64,000 nucleotides of DNA, taken from contig NZ_OY781616.1 in NCBI RefSeq assembly GCF_963677005.1, positions 372,001 to 436,000 on the forward strand, written 5' to 3'. Below are positions 38,691 through 47,375 of the stretch, one piece after another (positions within the stretch are counted from its first letter, which is position 1; each line of letters opens with the position of its first letter). The DNA is from Maridesulfovibrio sp. (GTDB lineage Bacteria; Desulfobacterota; Desulfovibrionia; Desulfovibrionales; Desulfovibrionaceae). Made by a program: the position numbers and the translations under genes. Below the pieces are notes generated by a model, which saw only the letters and a list, made by a program, of their open reading frames with translations, had not been told where the DNA came from and searched no databases.

Positions 38691-40763
38691 CTAGCTTAAT
38701 TTATTAATTACAATTTGGAGTTCGTACAAAAACGAATCTAAGATGCGTTGTTGTAATACGAAGTAAAAATCTTCAACTTGTGATGGATTTTTCCCTTCTA
38801 AATCGTTGTCTAAAAAGGTAATTAATTGTTCACTTACATTGTTATTTAATTGTAAGTGGTCTCTTTCATGTCTATATACTCTGATCTTGTGCAATACATG
38901 GAATAAGTTAGGGTAAGTGGTCTTTACTTCTTCCCAAAAGTATTTTTGTTTATTAATTGATCTTCCGTAAATATCTATAGATTCGACAAAGCACCTGTAG
39001 CAGACATTAATAAAAGCAGTGAAACTGTCGATGTTTTCAGCTACTGTAACATTAGAAAACCGATCAGCTTCAGGAAATGAATTTACTCCAAAAAGAATTG
39101 TGCCGTTGAGATTTGAGATAATTCTCTCAAGCATTCTAATATCTGATTTGATCTCTTCAACACGTCTTTTGAGCCAAGATTCTCTATGTTTAGTTTCAAT
39201 GATTTTGAAAACCAGTTGACGTTTTTCCCTACGCGCAAGCTCAGTGCCAACGTATTTGCAGACGACTGGTATCATCGGTAAGTATTCTTGGTTTTCTTCT
39301 TTTAAAATACCATAGTTTTTTAAATGTTTAATATATGTTTCGCCTTCAGCAAGATCTATGAAATCGACCATCTGATTGCTTGATAACAATTCAAGCATAG
39401 TATATTCGTCAGGATAAAATTCTTTCAATTCTGAAACAACATGGTCACAATAGAAAACTAATTCTGAGTCACATCGATCTTTTGTGTTTTTGAATATTTC
39501 ACGAGATATTGAAATTGGTTTTTGTTCACTTTGCGAGATGATTGTGTTGAGCCAACTACAGCAAAGCCTTGTCAATAAAGGGTGTCCACCGTACCACTCA
39601 TGTACATCATCAATTGCTTCATGTGTAAATCTTATCCCCATACGCTTGCCTAAGCGTTTAATCATGATTCTTACTTCTTCAGACGAAAATCCTGTCAAAT
39701 ATTTATGAGTTACAATTCCAAAGAGTGGGTTCTGAACTCCTGAAACTGTGTTTATCTCAACAACAGAGGGGTTTACACCAGAGATTATAAAAGAGAAGTT
39801 TTTTACCTGACTTTGACATGACCACATTGTCTGCCAAAAATCTAAAAATTCTTCATGCCAATGCTTGTCAATTTTTGCAACAAAAGAAATAAACTCAATT
39901 TCATCAAACATTATACAAATTTGTTTGTCGATTTCTCTTGCTTTTTTTATTAACTCTAAAAACGACCTTGAAGCTTTTCTGTCATCAAATACATAGTCAT
40001 TTTCAATGTCGAGTTTAGTTGCTATTTGTTCAGCAATATCTCCTAGTAGCTCATACCAATGCGATTTTCTCACATCAGGCAATTTACAATCAATATAAAT
40101 CACAAGTGAGAATCTTTCGCCTTCAATGAGGCGTCTAATTTTAAAAAGAAAAGAAGTTTTGCCTGTTTTTCTTAATCCAAAAATTGCTTTATTCTCTTTT
40201 CTTTTTACCGCATCAATATACTCCATGACTAACTGTTGGCGTCCAAAGAAATAAGTGTCTTCGACTAACGGTAGAGAATAATTGAATAAATCTCTACCAA
40301 AAAATTGTTCATTCAATTTGTTCCTGATATACCAAGGGTCTCCACGACTTTCTTCTAATTCATCCTTTGTGAAGGAAACTATGATTCTAGATTCTTGCCT
40401 AGATGATGTATAGTCATCAAGCCACTCTCTAACATTGTCTGCGTCTGACACTAAAAAATAATTTAGTGTTTCTACACGTCCTTTTGCTGGTGATTGTGAA
40501 AAAATTTGCTCTATTGCTTGCAAGGTTCTTGGTTCCATGCGCTGATATGGTGCATATACAAGCATTAGTTCGTTATCAAAGCCGTATGATTCTTTGAAGT
40601 GATCTTCAGGGGACAAAAAAAATACTTTTAAAGAGGTATTGTATTCAACTCGCTCTCTAGCCCAAGTGACAAAAAAACCACTCAGGAAAGGTGTCAGCAT
40701 TCTTTCTTCATGTGGAAAACGACTCAGGTAATTGTCGCGAACTTCTCTTCGTATTGTGCCCAT
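38691..40763 (-). CDS. STAND/AAA-like ATPase of accessory island
   Basis: 690 residues. N-terminal ~170-residue domain not recognised; then FFGRQQLVMEYIDAV, Walker A GLRKTGKTS at about 196-204, Walker B ICIMFDEIEF at about 282-291 and the sensor region FSFIISGV; then a winged-helix-like segment (HPLLTRLCCSWL) typical of novel STAND ATPases; and a helical C-terminal ~200 residues. Such proteins act as signal-triggered switches, many in anti-phage defence (family knowledge). It is AT-rich relative to the neighbours and lies next to a tRNA, so it was probably acquired. No nuclease or other partner gene is directly adjacent; a defence role is inference. Confidence 0.75.
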   Translation of the reverse strand: MGTIRREVRDNYLSRFPHEERMLTPFLSGFFVTWARERVEYNTSLKVFFLSPEDHFKESYGFDNELMLVYAPYQRMEPRTLQAIEQIFSQSPAKGRVETLNYFLVSDADNVREWLDDYTSSRQESRIIVSFTKDELEESRGDPWYIRNKLNEQFFGRDLFNYSLPLVEDTYFFGRQQLVMEYIDAVKRKENKAIFGLRKTGKTSFLFKIRRLIEGERFSLVIYIDCKLPDVRKSHWYELLGDIAEQIATKLDIENDYVFDDRKASRSFLELIKKAREIDKQICIMFDEIEFISFVAKIDKHWHEEFLDFWQTMWSCQSQVKNFSFIISGVNPSVVEINTVSGVQNPLFGIVTHKYLTGFSSEEVRIMIKRLGKRMGIRFTHEAIDDVHEWYGGHPLLTRLCCSWLNTIISQSEQKPISISREIFKNTKDRCDSELVFYCDHVVSELKEFYPDEYTMLELLSSNQMVDFIDLAEGETYIKHLKNYGILKEENQEYLPMIPVVCKYVGTELARREKRQLVFKIIETKHRESWLKRRVEEIKSDIRMLERIISNLNGTILFGVNSFPEADRFSNVTVAENIDSFTAFINVCYRCFVESIDIYGRSINKQKYFWEEVKTTYPNLFHVLHKIRVYRHERDHLQLNNNVSEQLITFLDNDLEGKNPSQVEDFYFVLQQRILDSFLYELQIVINKLS

Positions 40764-41095
40764 ATGTGAACCTCGTGCGAGTATTGAATATTTAGAATAA
40801 TAGTTTTGCAGTCAAGGAAACTCTAATCATACCTGCGAGTTGTAGTCAAAGAATAATTTTATTGGAGCGTTAAAAGCATTTGCTAAGTTTAATTGTAGTA
40901 GATATATTAAATTATCTCAGAGCATTACAAGCAATTTGCATCGACTTTATTCAACTCCACCAGAACACATCCCCAACACTGATCCCCAGAATCACCCCAA
41001 AAAATCACCAACCCCCAGTGACCAAATCAAACCAATCAGGGTAACCTTCAATTTTCAGTATTATTTAACAATATGAAATTGAAGGAGATTTACTG
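40764..41095. other. Island spacer with first copy of 112-bp repeat
   Basis: 332 bp: the promoter side of the ATPase gene (left) and the leader of the DUF6573-like gene (right, within the repeat). No gene is seen. Confidence 0.5.
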
Positions 41096-41098
41096 ATG
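40987..41098 (+). repeat. 112-bp imperfect direct repeat, left copy
   Basis: Matches 42484-42595 with five substitutions and no gap. It starts at CAGAATCACC and runs through the ATG of the DUF6573-like gene. It contains an inverted repeat CCTTCAATTTTCA / TGAAATTGAAGG whose right arm overlaps the ribosome site GAAGGAG. Confidence 0.9.
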
Positions 41099-41458
41099 GT
41101 AATTAACTGCGATCCACTGTTTCGGATGATCTATTCCTATACTCGGAAACAGGCGATTGAAGACGGAAATTTAATCGATGTGACCGAACAGTCTAAGGGA
41201 ACCGGTTTCAAGGTTCCAGTAGCGGTGTCAGTGACCTTGTACGAAAGATACATCACACCACCGAAAGGACTTGAAGGCGAAGGACAGAGCGTAGAAGGGC
41301 GACTCCACGATCTCTTCACCATGTGCTTACTCGCGATGCAGGATAAACTGGACCAGAGCAGGATAAGCTTTCAGGTCTTGTTTTTAACCAAGTCATCGCC
41401 GAGGACCATTGAAGAAATAGAAGTGGTGTGCCAGTGCGGTCCAGTATCTTGTTTGTGA
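41096..41458 (+). CDS. DUF6573-like protein of mobile or accessory DNA
   Basis: 120 residues. MIYSYTRKQAIEDGNLIDVT, then GFKVPVAVSVTLYERYI and a C-terminal helix and strand (QVLFLTK) fit DUF6573, a family carried by plasmids, phages and integrative elements. No function is established. ATG start with GAAGGAG in the hairpin arm. Its leader is the left copy of the 112-bp repeat. Base composition is nearer to the chromosome than the AT-rich gene that converges on it. Confidence 0.7.
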   Translation: MVINCDPLFRMIYSYTRKQAIEDGNLIDVTEQSKGTGFKVPVAVSVTLYERYITPPKGLEGEGQSVEGRLHDLFTMCLLAMQDKLDQSRISFQVLFLTKSSPRTIEEIEVVCQCGPVSCL

Positions 41459-41472
41459 TGTAAGTTGTTAAT

Positions 41473-42288
41473 TCAGTTCTTATTGTTGAGGTAGTTTAAA
41501 ATTTGAGAAAAAGATTTCAAAACTAATTTTTTGTCATCTATTACGAGTGAAGCGTCAAAATTGAAAAAGAGGTTGTTATCAAGTAAGAGACTTGCAATAT
41601 ATGGATGTGTCAGTACGATAGAGTTTGGGAATTTATTATATATTTTTTTGAAAAAAAATACTGTTGTTGCAGGGCTCCAATGTTTGTGTTGAGGGTGTTT
41701 GGGGTGTGCATAGGCAATATCTTCGTAACTCACAGTTTCATTTGCTGAGTAAATTACTATTTCTTTTATTCCAGATTTAAATAGCATTTTTCTATAATTC
41801 TTAATTGCTTCCGTTAAAATTTTACCCCTATTTATATTGTTGTGTAGGTTGCAGTGCGCAATAAATAACAACATGTCTGTGTTTTCTGGGTTATAAGGTT
41901 GTTGTATTTTAGGTAATATGCATTTATATTTTCCCCATGTTCCAAGTACAGTAGAGTTTTTCAAAGATATGAGTTGCAAAAAATCGTCAGATACATGTAA
42001 ATTAGATATTAAAAAATCATTGTTTATTGTATTATATCTTATATTGTTCTTATTAATGTTGTTAAACCATGCTTTATCAGATATTAATGTAGATAATTGA
42101 TAAATAAGTGCGTTTATTATTTGCGAGTTTGCGCTAATTATATTGTCTTTATCTGGTATAGAAGATAGGTTGTATTTGTTGTGTTGTATGCAGTTGTAGT
42201 CTTGAAGTATGTTTTTGCTTAATTGTATAGATTTTTGTAATACTCTTATCGCTTCAAATTGGTTGTTTAAAATGTCTTCTTTAGGCAT
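41473..42288 (-). CDS. AT-rich unknown protein in repeat-bracketed cassette
   Basis: 271 residues, strongly AT-rich with many Asn and Ile, unlike all neighbours, a sign of transfer. Not recognised. It has a helical N-terminus, then a segment with LLFIAHCNLHNNINRG and HPKHPQHKHWSPATTVFFFKK, where several His and Asp residues could be catalytic, and no signal peptide or membrane helix. It converges on the DUF6573-like gene with a 14-bp gap. Both genes lie between the two 112-bp repeats. An effector or toxin-like role is speculation. Confidence 0.65.
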   Translation of the reverse strand: MPKEDILNNQFEAIRVLQKSIQLSKNILQDYNCIQHNKYNLSSIPDKDNIISANSQIINALIYQLSTLISDKAWFNNINKNNIRYNTINNDFLISNLHVSDDFLQLISLKNSTVLGTWGKYKCILPKIQQPYNPENTDMLLFIAHCNLHNNINRGKILTEAIKNYRKMLFKSGIKEIVIYSANETVSYEDIAYAHPKHPQHKHWSPATTVFFFKKIYNKFPNSIVLTHPYIASLLLDNNLFFNFDASLVIDDKKLVLKSFSQILNYLNNKN

Positions 42289-43069
42289 TAAAGTGTTCCT
42301 CTTTAAAGATGCTGTAATGTTTAATTATATAGATGCGTTTTGTCTTTTACTTTAAATATCATGTGTTTGATCATTCTTTATAGCAATAAAATCAGATTAT
42401 GATTATTTTACATTTTCGGTCAACCGAAGAAATCGAAGCCACCGCAACGATCCAAATAATCCACCCCCCCCCGACATAATTCACAGAATCACCCCAAAAA
42501 ATCACCAACCCCCAGTGACCAAATTAAACCAATCAGGATAACCTTCAATTTTCAGAATTATTTAATAATATGAAATTGAAGGAGATTTGCTGATGCAGCG
42601 CTTCTGTGTATTAGTTCCTGCGCAACGTAGCGATTTCTGATAAAGAAAGTGTCATGGATTACTTCTTTGATGATTGCTGCTCCTGTCATATTAGTCAGAA
42701 GTACAATACTCAAGATTAATGTTGTCAGAATTATTGATTTTTATGATTTTCATTTCACGAAAGGAATATCCAGAAGCTCTTAAACTATGGTTAAACAGCT
42801 TTGGAGCAGATTTATCGTATCTTTTTTGCCCCTCACCAGTTCGTGAGTCGTCATGATTTACGTTTTTTTGAGTGGCCAACCACATTTTTGCGCGCACGGA
42901 AATGTTTTGGCATTTATCCACTGTTTCTGTGCTCCGACAACAAGTTCCCGCTGTGGTTGGTACAAGTCAGAGTATAGTTGAATTAACAATCTCACGGGAG
43001 GGTAATCCGTTGACATTTCATGGCAAACAGGTTGGATTGTTCAGTGATTGTGTAACTTCGGAGTGGGCC
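42289..43069. other. AT-rich intergenic region with right repeat copy and no confident gene
   Basis: About 780 bp. It holds the right copy of the 112-bp repeat; the ATG ending that repeat opens only a 15-codon frame. A 76-codon minus-strand frame at 42691-42921 (GTG start) has no family match I recognise. The end of the region is promoter for the lipoprotein gene. It reads like decayed accessory DNA. Confidence 0.5.
42484..42595 (+). repeat. 112-bp imperfect direct repeat, right copy
   Basis: 107 of 112 positions equal the left copy at 40987-41098, 1,497 bp away. It keeps the inverted repeat, the ribosome site and the ATG, but the frame stops after 15 codons, so the gene it once led is gone or was replaced. 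Confidence 0.9.
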
Positions 43070-44404
43070 ATGAAACGATTACTTATATCTCTTTTTTGTA
43101 CCCTGCTGGTTGCGGGATGTTTCAGCAGAACCAACATCCCCATCGGCGACCTGTCAAATCTGCCGCAGGATGCCGGAGCCTTTAACGACCTTGTTCCAGA
43201 CACCCGGCTTATTTCTCAGCCGGAACAGGATGCTGCATACCATCGGTTTCTTGCCGCCCATTTCGGCCCATGGGATCAGTCAGAGCCTGTTCACTCCGCA
43301 GAAGATGTTTTTTGGGGAATAAGGGTCTATGGCCCTAAAAAAATATATGGGGAAAACACGTTGCCCCGTTCGCCGGGCTGGATGCTCAGAATGGAGCAGC
43401 TTTCATGCATGGATAGCTATCCTTCCATGTCGAGACGGGCCATTGCCGTTACCAACACCAGCATGCGTGTGCTGCCGACCCTTCGTCCCGCCTTTTACGA
43501 CTTTGCCGAAGCAGGCGAAGGTTTTCCCTTCGATTACATGCAGAACTCCCTTGTCCTTGCGGGAACACCGCTTTACGCAAGCCATATGAGCGCGGACGGC
43601 GCGTGGGTCATGGTGGAATCTCGTTTCGCCTTCGGCTGGGTGCCGGTGACAGATATCGGCTGGGTGGATGAGGACTTTGCAAAGACCTTCCGTTCCGGAC
43701 TGTACGGAGCGGTCATTCAGGATGAAGTTCCGGTGGCGAAGCTTGACGGTAGCTACCAATTCACCGCGAACGTAGGGACCATTTTGCCGTATGCCCCGGC
43801 CCGCCCGGGAAGCAGACGTATTTACTTTCATATCCCCGTCCGTGACCGGAATGGCAACGCTGTTCTTGCTACAGCGGCCCTTCGTCCCGAGGTAGTGGAT
43901 GTCATGCCAATTCCTGCTACGCCCGCTAACTTCAGCATGATTATCAACAACATGCTCGGTCGCCAGTACGGATGGGGCGGTCTGTATCAAGACCGCGACT
44001 GTTCATCCTCCACGATGGATCTCATGGCCGGTTTTGGTATCTATCTTCCCCGCAATTCAAGCCAGCAGGTCAAGGTAGGCCAATTGTTTTCATTGGAAGG
44101 CATGGACAGGGATGAGAAAAAAAAGAGCATCATCAGCCAGAGCACTCCTTTTCTGACCCTTATCCGCAAGCCCGGACATATCATGCTCTACATAGGCCAG
44201 CGCAATGGAGAGCCTGTTGTTTTTCACTCTGTCTGGGGATTGAAGACGAAGACAAATGGGAAATTAGGCCGCAAAATTATTGGCGGAGCCGTGATAACCA
44301 CACTGGAACCCGGGCTGGAACAACCTGATTTGGCCCGACCGGACGGAATCCTGTTGGAGACGGTTTATTCCGCTTCAAATTTGCCCGGAATTACAGAAAA
44401 ATAA
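43070..44404 (+). CDS. SH3 / NlpC-P60 lipoprotein, cell-wall peptidase
   Basis: 444 residues from ATG 43070; an upstream extension lacks sense. Lipobox LLVAGC gives lipid-anchored Cys17. Then an N-terminal region, SH3-like modules (about 110-290) and an NlpC/P60 domain with nucleophile Cys in DRDCSSSTMDLM and His in RKPGHIMLYIG. It should cut peptide stems of peptidoglycan at the cell envelope. GC content returns to chromosomal level, so this gene marks the end of the island. Confidence 0.9.
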   Translation: MKRLLISLFCTLLVAGCFSRTNIPIGDLSNLPQDAGAFNDLVPDTRLISQPEQDAAYHRFLAAHFGPWDQSEPVHSAEDVFWGIRVYGPKKIYGENTLPRSPGWMLRMEQLSCMDSYPSMSRRAIAVTNTSMRVLPTLRPAFYDFAEAGEGFPFDYMQNSLVLAGTPLYASHMSADGAWVMVESRFAFGWVPVTDIGWVDEDFAKTFRSGLYGAVIQDEVPVAKLDGSYQFTANVGTILPYAPARPGSRRIYFHIPVRDRNGNAVLATAALRPEVVDVMPIPATPANFSMIINNMLGRQYGWGGLYQDRDCSSSTMDLMAGFGIYLPRNSSQQVKVGQLFSLEGMDRDEKKKSIISQSTPFLTLIRKPGHIMLYIGQRNGEPVVFHSVWGLKTKTNGKLGRKIIGGAVITTLEPGLEQPDLARPDGILLETVYSASNLPGITEK

Positions 44405-44487
44405 ATGCGTATAATTTTTCAAATCCTGTTTTGACTGCTTTCGTTCAGATTTGCGTATTACGTTTTTCGCAAAGGTGTCAGGGTAAG

Positions 44488-45204
44488 CTATTTCATGATT
44501 GAAGCATAGGTCCCATCCAATTTCATTTCCTGTAATGTCTTTGCCAGAGGAATTACAAGGGCTTCATGCTTACAATTAAGGTAGGCGTAAAATGGCAGTG
44601 AGGTTAGTGCCGGTTTTAGTTTTCGTATGCCCTTGGTGCGGAATTCTTCCTTAACTAAAAAACGGTCTATTGCGGGGCCATCAAGAATAATATCAGCCCT
44701 GCCCTTAAGGAGAAAACGAAGTAGACTTGTCTGTGAATCCACCTCATAAAATTGCGCTGCGTACCTGGCTGCTTTTTTAAAAGCCCAGAGACCTCTGATT
44801 GCCGCCACTCTATGTCCTCTTAGGTCTTCCCAGCCGTTAGGAATTTCGATCTCTTTGGTAGAATAGGCGTAGCCTTCTCCTGTCAGCAGGGCTTCAGGAA
44901 CCCTGATCAGGTTTGTGTATGTTTTTTCGATTCCCGCGACCCTGAGAGCCTCCCCGTCGACAGCACCGGAATTAGAATTTTTCAATGCACGTTTGCTAGG
45001 GTAGGATTCTAATTGGAATCTATAGCCAAGTCTTCTGAAAGCTTCGCTCAAAATCAGAGATACGTGTTTATAGTAAACTCCTTTTTGGACCTGTGTTGAG
45101 AAAACCATTAAGCCCTTATCAGCATGAACATTTGTTGCAAATAGCAATAATATCCATAGAGTACAGCTGATACTTGTTTTAAATGGGATGGTTTTTGTTC
45201 GCAT
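44488..45204 (-). CDS. Orphan periplasmic solute-binding-like protein
   Basis: 238 residues. Signal peptide about 1-28 (ends VHA). Then the family 3 fold: LSEAFRRLGYRFQLE, LRGHRVAAIRG, LKGRADIILDGPAIDRFL, and a C-terminal LQEMKLDGTYASIMK as in amino-acid binding proteins. No ABC transporter genes are nearby, so it may sense rather than transport. Single gene with no clear terminator. Confidence 0.78.
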   Translation of the reverse strand: MRTKTIPFKTSISCTLWILLLFATNVHADKGLMVFSTQVQKGVYYKHVSLILSEAFRRLGYRFQLESYPSKRALKNSNSGAVDGEALRVAGIEKTYTNLIRVPEALLTGEGYAYSTKEIEIPNGWEDLRGHRVAAIRGLWAFKKAARYAAQFYEVDSQTSLLRFLLKGRADIILDGPAIDRFLVKEEFRTKGIRKLKPALTSLPFYAYLNCKHEALVIPLAKTLQEMKLDGTYASIMK

Positions 45205-45763
45205 GTTGAATAATTAATGCTTAATTTTAGCGATTCGCCAGTTTAAACTGCAGTGTTTCCTGTATCTCATCTTGTGTGAATTTTTTCAGTCACCTCTCAA
45301 AATAATTTGATCCATTTGGTGGATGGGTGAGTATTCAAACAAAGCCAATAAAACAAAATTAATCGACGATGTCCAGAATACTAACGATTACTATCAATTG
45401 TTTAATGGGGTAGGCTGGATAGAGCCTGGATTTTGCTGATGTAATATGTCGAGAACCTAGGCATTTAATAGATTCTGTGGGTTTCGGGGTGTTTTTAATC
45501 TTACAGCCTGAGAACTGAATCCTTCGGCACCAGAGGTATACAGCTTAATTTGCAAATTCATAGAGCTATAAATTTTATTATCAAATATAAAAAATCAAAC
45601 ACATCTTGGCACCCAATTGCTCATGAACTTATTGAAATATAATTGATTATTTTTAGATTATGGTTTTTGTAGTCAAGGTGTTATTTTGGTAGTTTAATTG
45701 CTTAAAGGTGTGCCGGGTTTTTACTTCATGACCATAGTTCGAATTGTGTAAAGGGAGACGAAG
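45205..45763. other. Long intergenic region, no gene seen
   Basis: About 560 bp, AT-rich, between two divergent binding-protein genes. It has stops in all frames. It must contain both promoters; no palindrome or RNA structure stands out. Confidence 0.5.
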
Positions 45764-46546
45764 ATGTTTAAGATAGTCAACTTGTCAATCGTTGCGGTCA
45801 TGGTAGTAATTTTTATTCCGATTTATGCTTCGGCATTTACGTTGAAAACATATTATCAGGACGGTTTTCCCAAGTATTATATTGAAAATGTGGATAATGT
45901 CTGTGTTGTCCGTGGATTGTGTTCTGAAATTATAAAACTGATTGAAGAAAAAGCGCCGAATATCAAGTTTGATGCTCCTCCTGAGTTGGTTAAATTTAGC
46001 CGGATAAAACATGATTTGTATAATGGGGTGATAGATGTCTTTTTAGGGATGACCCGTACCCCCTCGCGAGAAAACCAATTTATTTATTTGGATCCTCCGC
46101 TATACAGAATTAGACATGTGCTTGCTATGCGCCGTGATGATTATGTAGAAATTAAAAGTTTCAATGACATCCGGAGGCTTAAGGGAAATGGGAAAATTTT
46201 GACAAATCACGGGACTTCTTCCGAGAAATTTTTAACTAAACAGGGCGGTCTTGTCATAGATGCAGGAGCTACAACTCTTTCGCAGAACCTGATGAAATTG
46301 GACAAGGGAAGAGGCCGGTTTATATATTTCCATGATCTTGGCCTTATTAACACAATACGGCATGGAGGGTGGGGTAAAAAAGTAAAGATTTTACCTGTAG
46401 TATTTTATACCTATTCACATTACTTGGTTTTCTCCAAACACGCAGATCCGGAAGCCGTGAAAATTGTTCAACGGGTTTTAAATGAAATTGCAGAAAGTGG
46501 AGAACTGCAATCAGTTACAGCACAATACTTCAAGGATATTATTTGA
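45764..46546 (+). CDS. Second orphan periplasmic solute-binding-like protein
   Basis: 260 residues. Signal peptide about 1-24 (ends YASA). The SBP family 3 fold is seen in VRGLCSEIIKLIEEKAPNIKF, GVIDVFLGMTRTPSRENQFIYLDPPLY and DIRRLKGNGKILTNHG. No transporter genes adjoin. It is divergent from the other orphan binding protein but not closely similar to it. Confidence 0.78.
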   Translation: MFKIVNLSIVAVMVVIFIPIYASAFTLKTYYQDGFPKYYIENVDNVCVVRGLCSEIIKLIEEKAPNIKFDAPPELVKFSRIKHDLYNGVIDVFLGMTRTPSRENQFIYLDPPLYRIRHVLAMRRDDYVEIKSFNDIRRLKGNGKILTNHGTSSEKFLTKQGGLVIDAGATTLSQNLMKLDKGRGRFIYFHDLGLINTIRHGGWGKKVKILPVVFYTYSHYLVFSKHADPEAVKIVQRVLNEIAESGELQSVTAQYFKDII

Positions 46547-46575
46547 AACAGGCTAAAGTAATACTGGCAATATCT

Positions 46576-46607
46576 GATCTTGCCATATTTTCCCGGATTG
46601 CAAGATC
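46576..46607. terminator. Possible bidirectional terminator
   Basis: GATCTTGC (46576-46583) pairs with GCAAGATC (46600-46607) between two convergent genes. The 16-base loop and lack of a long T tract make it weak. Confidence 0.4.
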
Positions 46608-47199
46608 AAGCCTGATCCTTTATTCCGCGATGCCCGATTATTTTCCGGCGTATCAGAAATGCATCTATTACGAAAATCAACGATATTAGTTGCTGTGCCA
46701 TAAGTATATAAAAACCTTGTAGTCCCATTAAAGCTGCACAGGATACATTTCCGAGCATAAGCCATAAGTACCCTTGCTGATCGTCCTGGGCCATCATATA
46801 TGTTCCGAGTAGAAATCCTGCTGCTATGCCTAGTTCCAGTAATTGGGTTGTGTCTGTGAGCCCTCCATATTCATACAGACTTATTCCAAGGCCGACGGCA
46901 ACAGATGCTTTTGCAAGTATATTTAACCATTTGGGTTCTGCTCCATGACCTCTCCAGGCAATGATCAATCCTGAAATCATGGCCGGGGCACCGCCAGATT
47001 CAACCGAAGCTGCAATCCAGTTGTGTTCTGATACGAATACTATAATCCATGCGGGTAGTCCTGCCAGATAAACTACCCATGATCTTATGCGCCATGATTT
47101 TCGATTGAATTCCTTTGAACTCCTTTCCGCTCTTGAAAAGAAAAATTTGTTAAGCAGATAAAACAATCCACCCCATATCTGAAGAATGTCGTAAGGCAT
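46606..47199 (-). CDS. Multi-pass membrane protein, unknown
   Basis: 197 residues with about five or six hydrophobic segments (LQIWGGLFYLLNKFFF, WVVYLAGLPAWIIVFV, APAMISGLIIAW, IAAGFLLGTYMM, YLWLMLGNVSCAALMGLQGFYILM). It has the general look of YgjV- or PnuC-like small transport proteins, but I cannot assign it. It is divergent from the LysR gene, which may regulate it. Confidence 0.65.
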   Translation of the reverse strand: MPYDILQIWGGLFYLLNKFFFSRAERSSKEFNRKSWRIRSWVVYLAGLPAWIIVFVSEHNWIAASVESGGAPAMISGLIIAWRGHGAEPKWLNILAKASVAVGLGISLYEYGGLTDTTQLLELGIAAGFLLGTYMMAQDDQQGYLWLMLGNVSCAALMGLQGFYILMAQQLISLIFVIDAFLIRRKIIGHRGIKDQA

Positions 47200-47344
47200 T
47201 AATTAAACTCGTTTTAGTTTTGTGCAAAGTTTATTGTTACATGTGAAAATAGCTAAGAATAATTGCGTGGGCATTTTGTGACTTCCAAGGATTGTGGTAT
47301 TGCAAAATCTTGTTTGTTGTGTCCAACGAAAATGCTTGATAGGT

Positions 47345-47365
47345 TTAATCGAGAAGTCCGATTAA
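47345..47365. promoter_or_regulatory. Inverted repeat upstream of lysR-type gene
   Basis: TTAATCG (47345-47351) and CGATTAA (47359-47365) around a 7-base spacer, directly before the ribosome site AAGGAGAGGG. It could be an autoregulatory operator or a hairpin limiting translation. Confidence 0.5.
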
Positions 47366-47375
47366 GGAGAGGGTT

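Noticed and set aside
42691..42921. A 76-codon minus-strand frame in decayed accessory DNA
   Set aside because: GTG start, no ribosome site, no recognisable family; may be a fragment.
38435..43069. An attachment-site duplicate of the tRNA-Arg 3' end
   Set aside because: I looked for the T-arm and acceptor end downstream to the lipoprotein gene and found no match.
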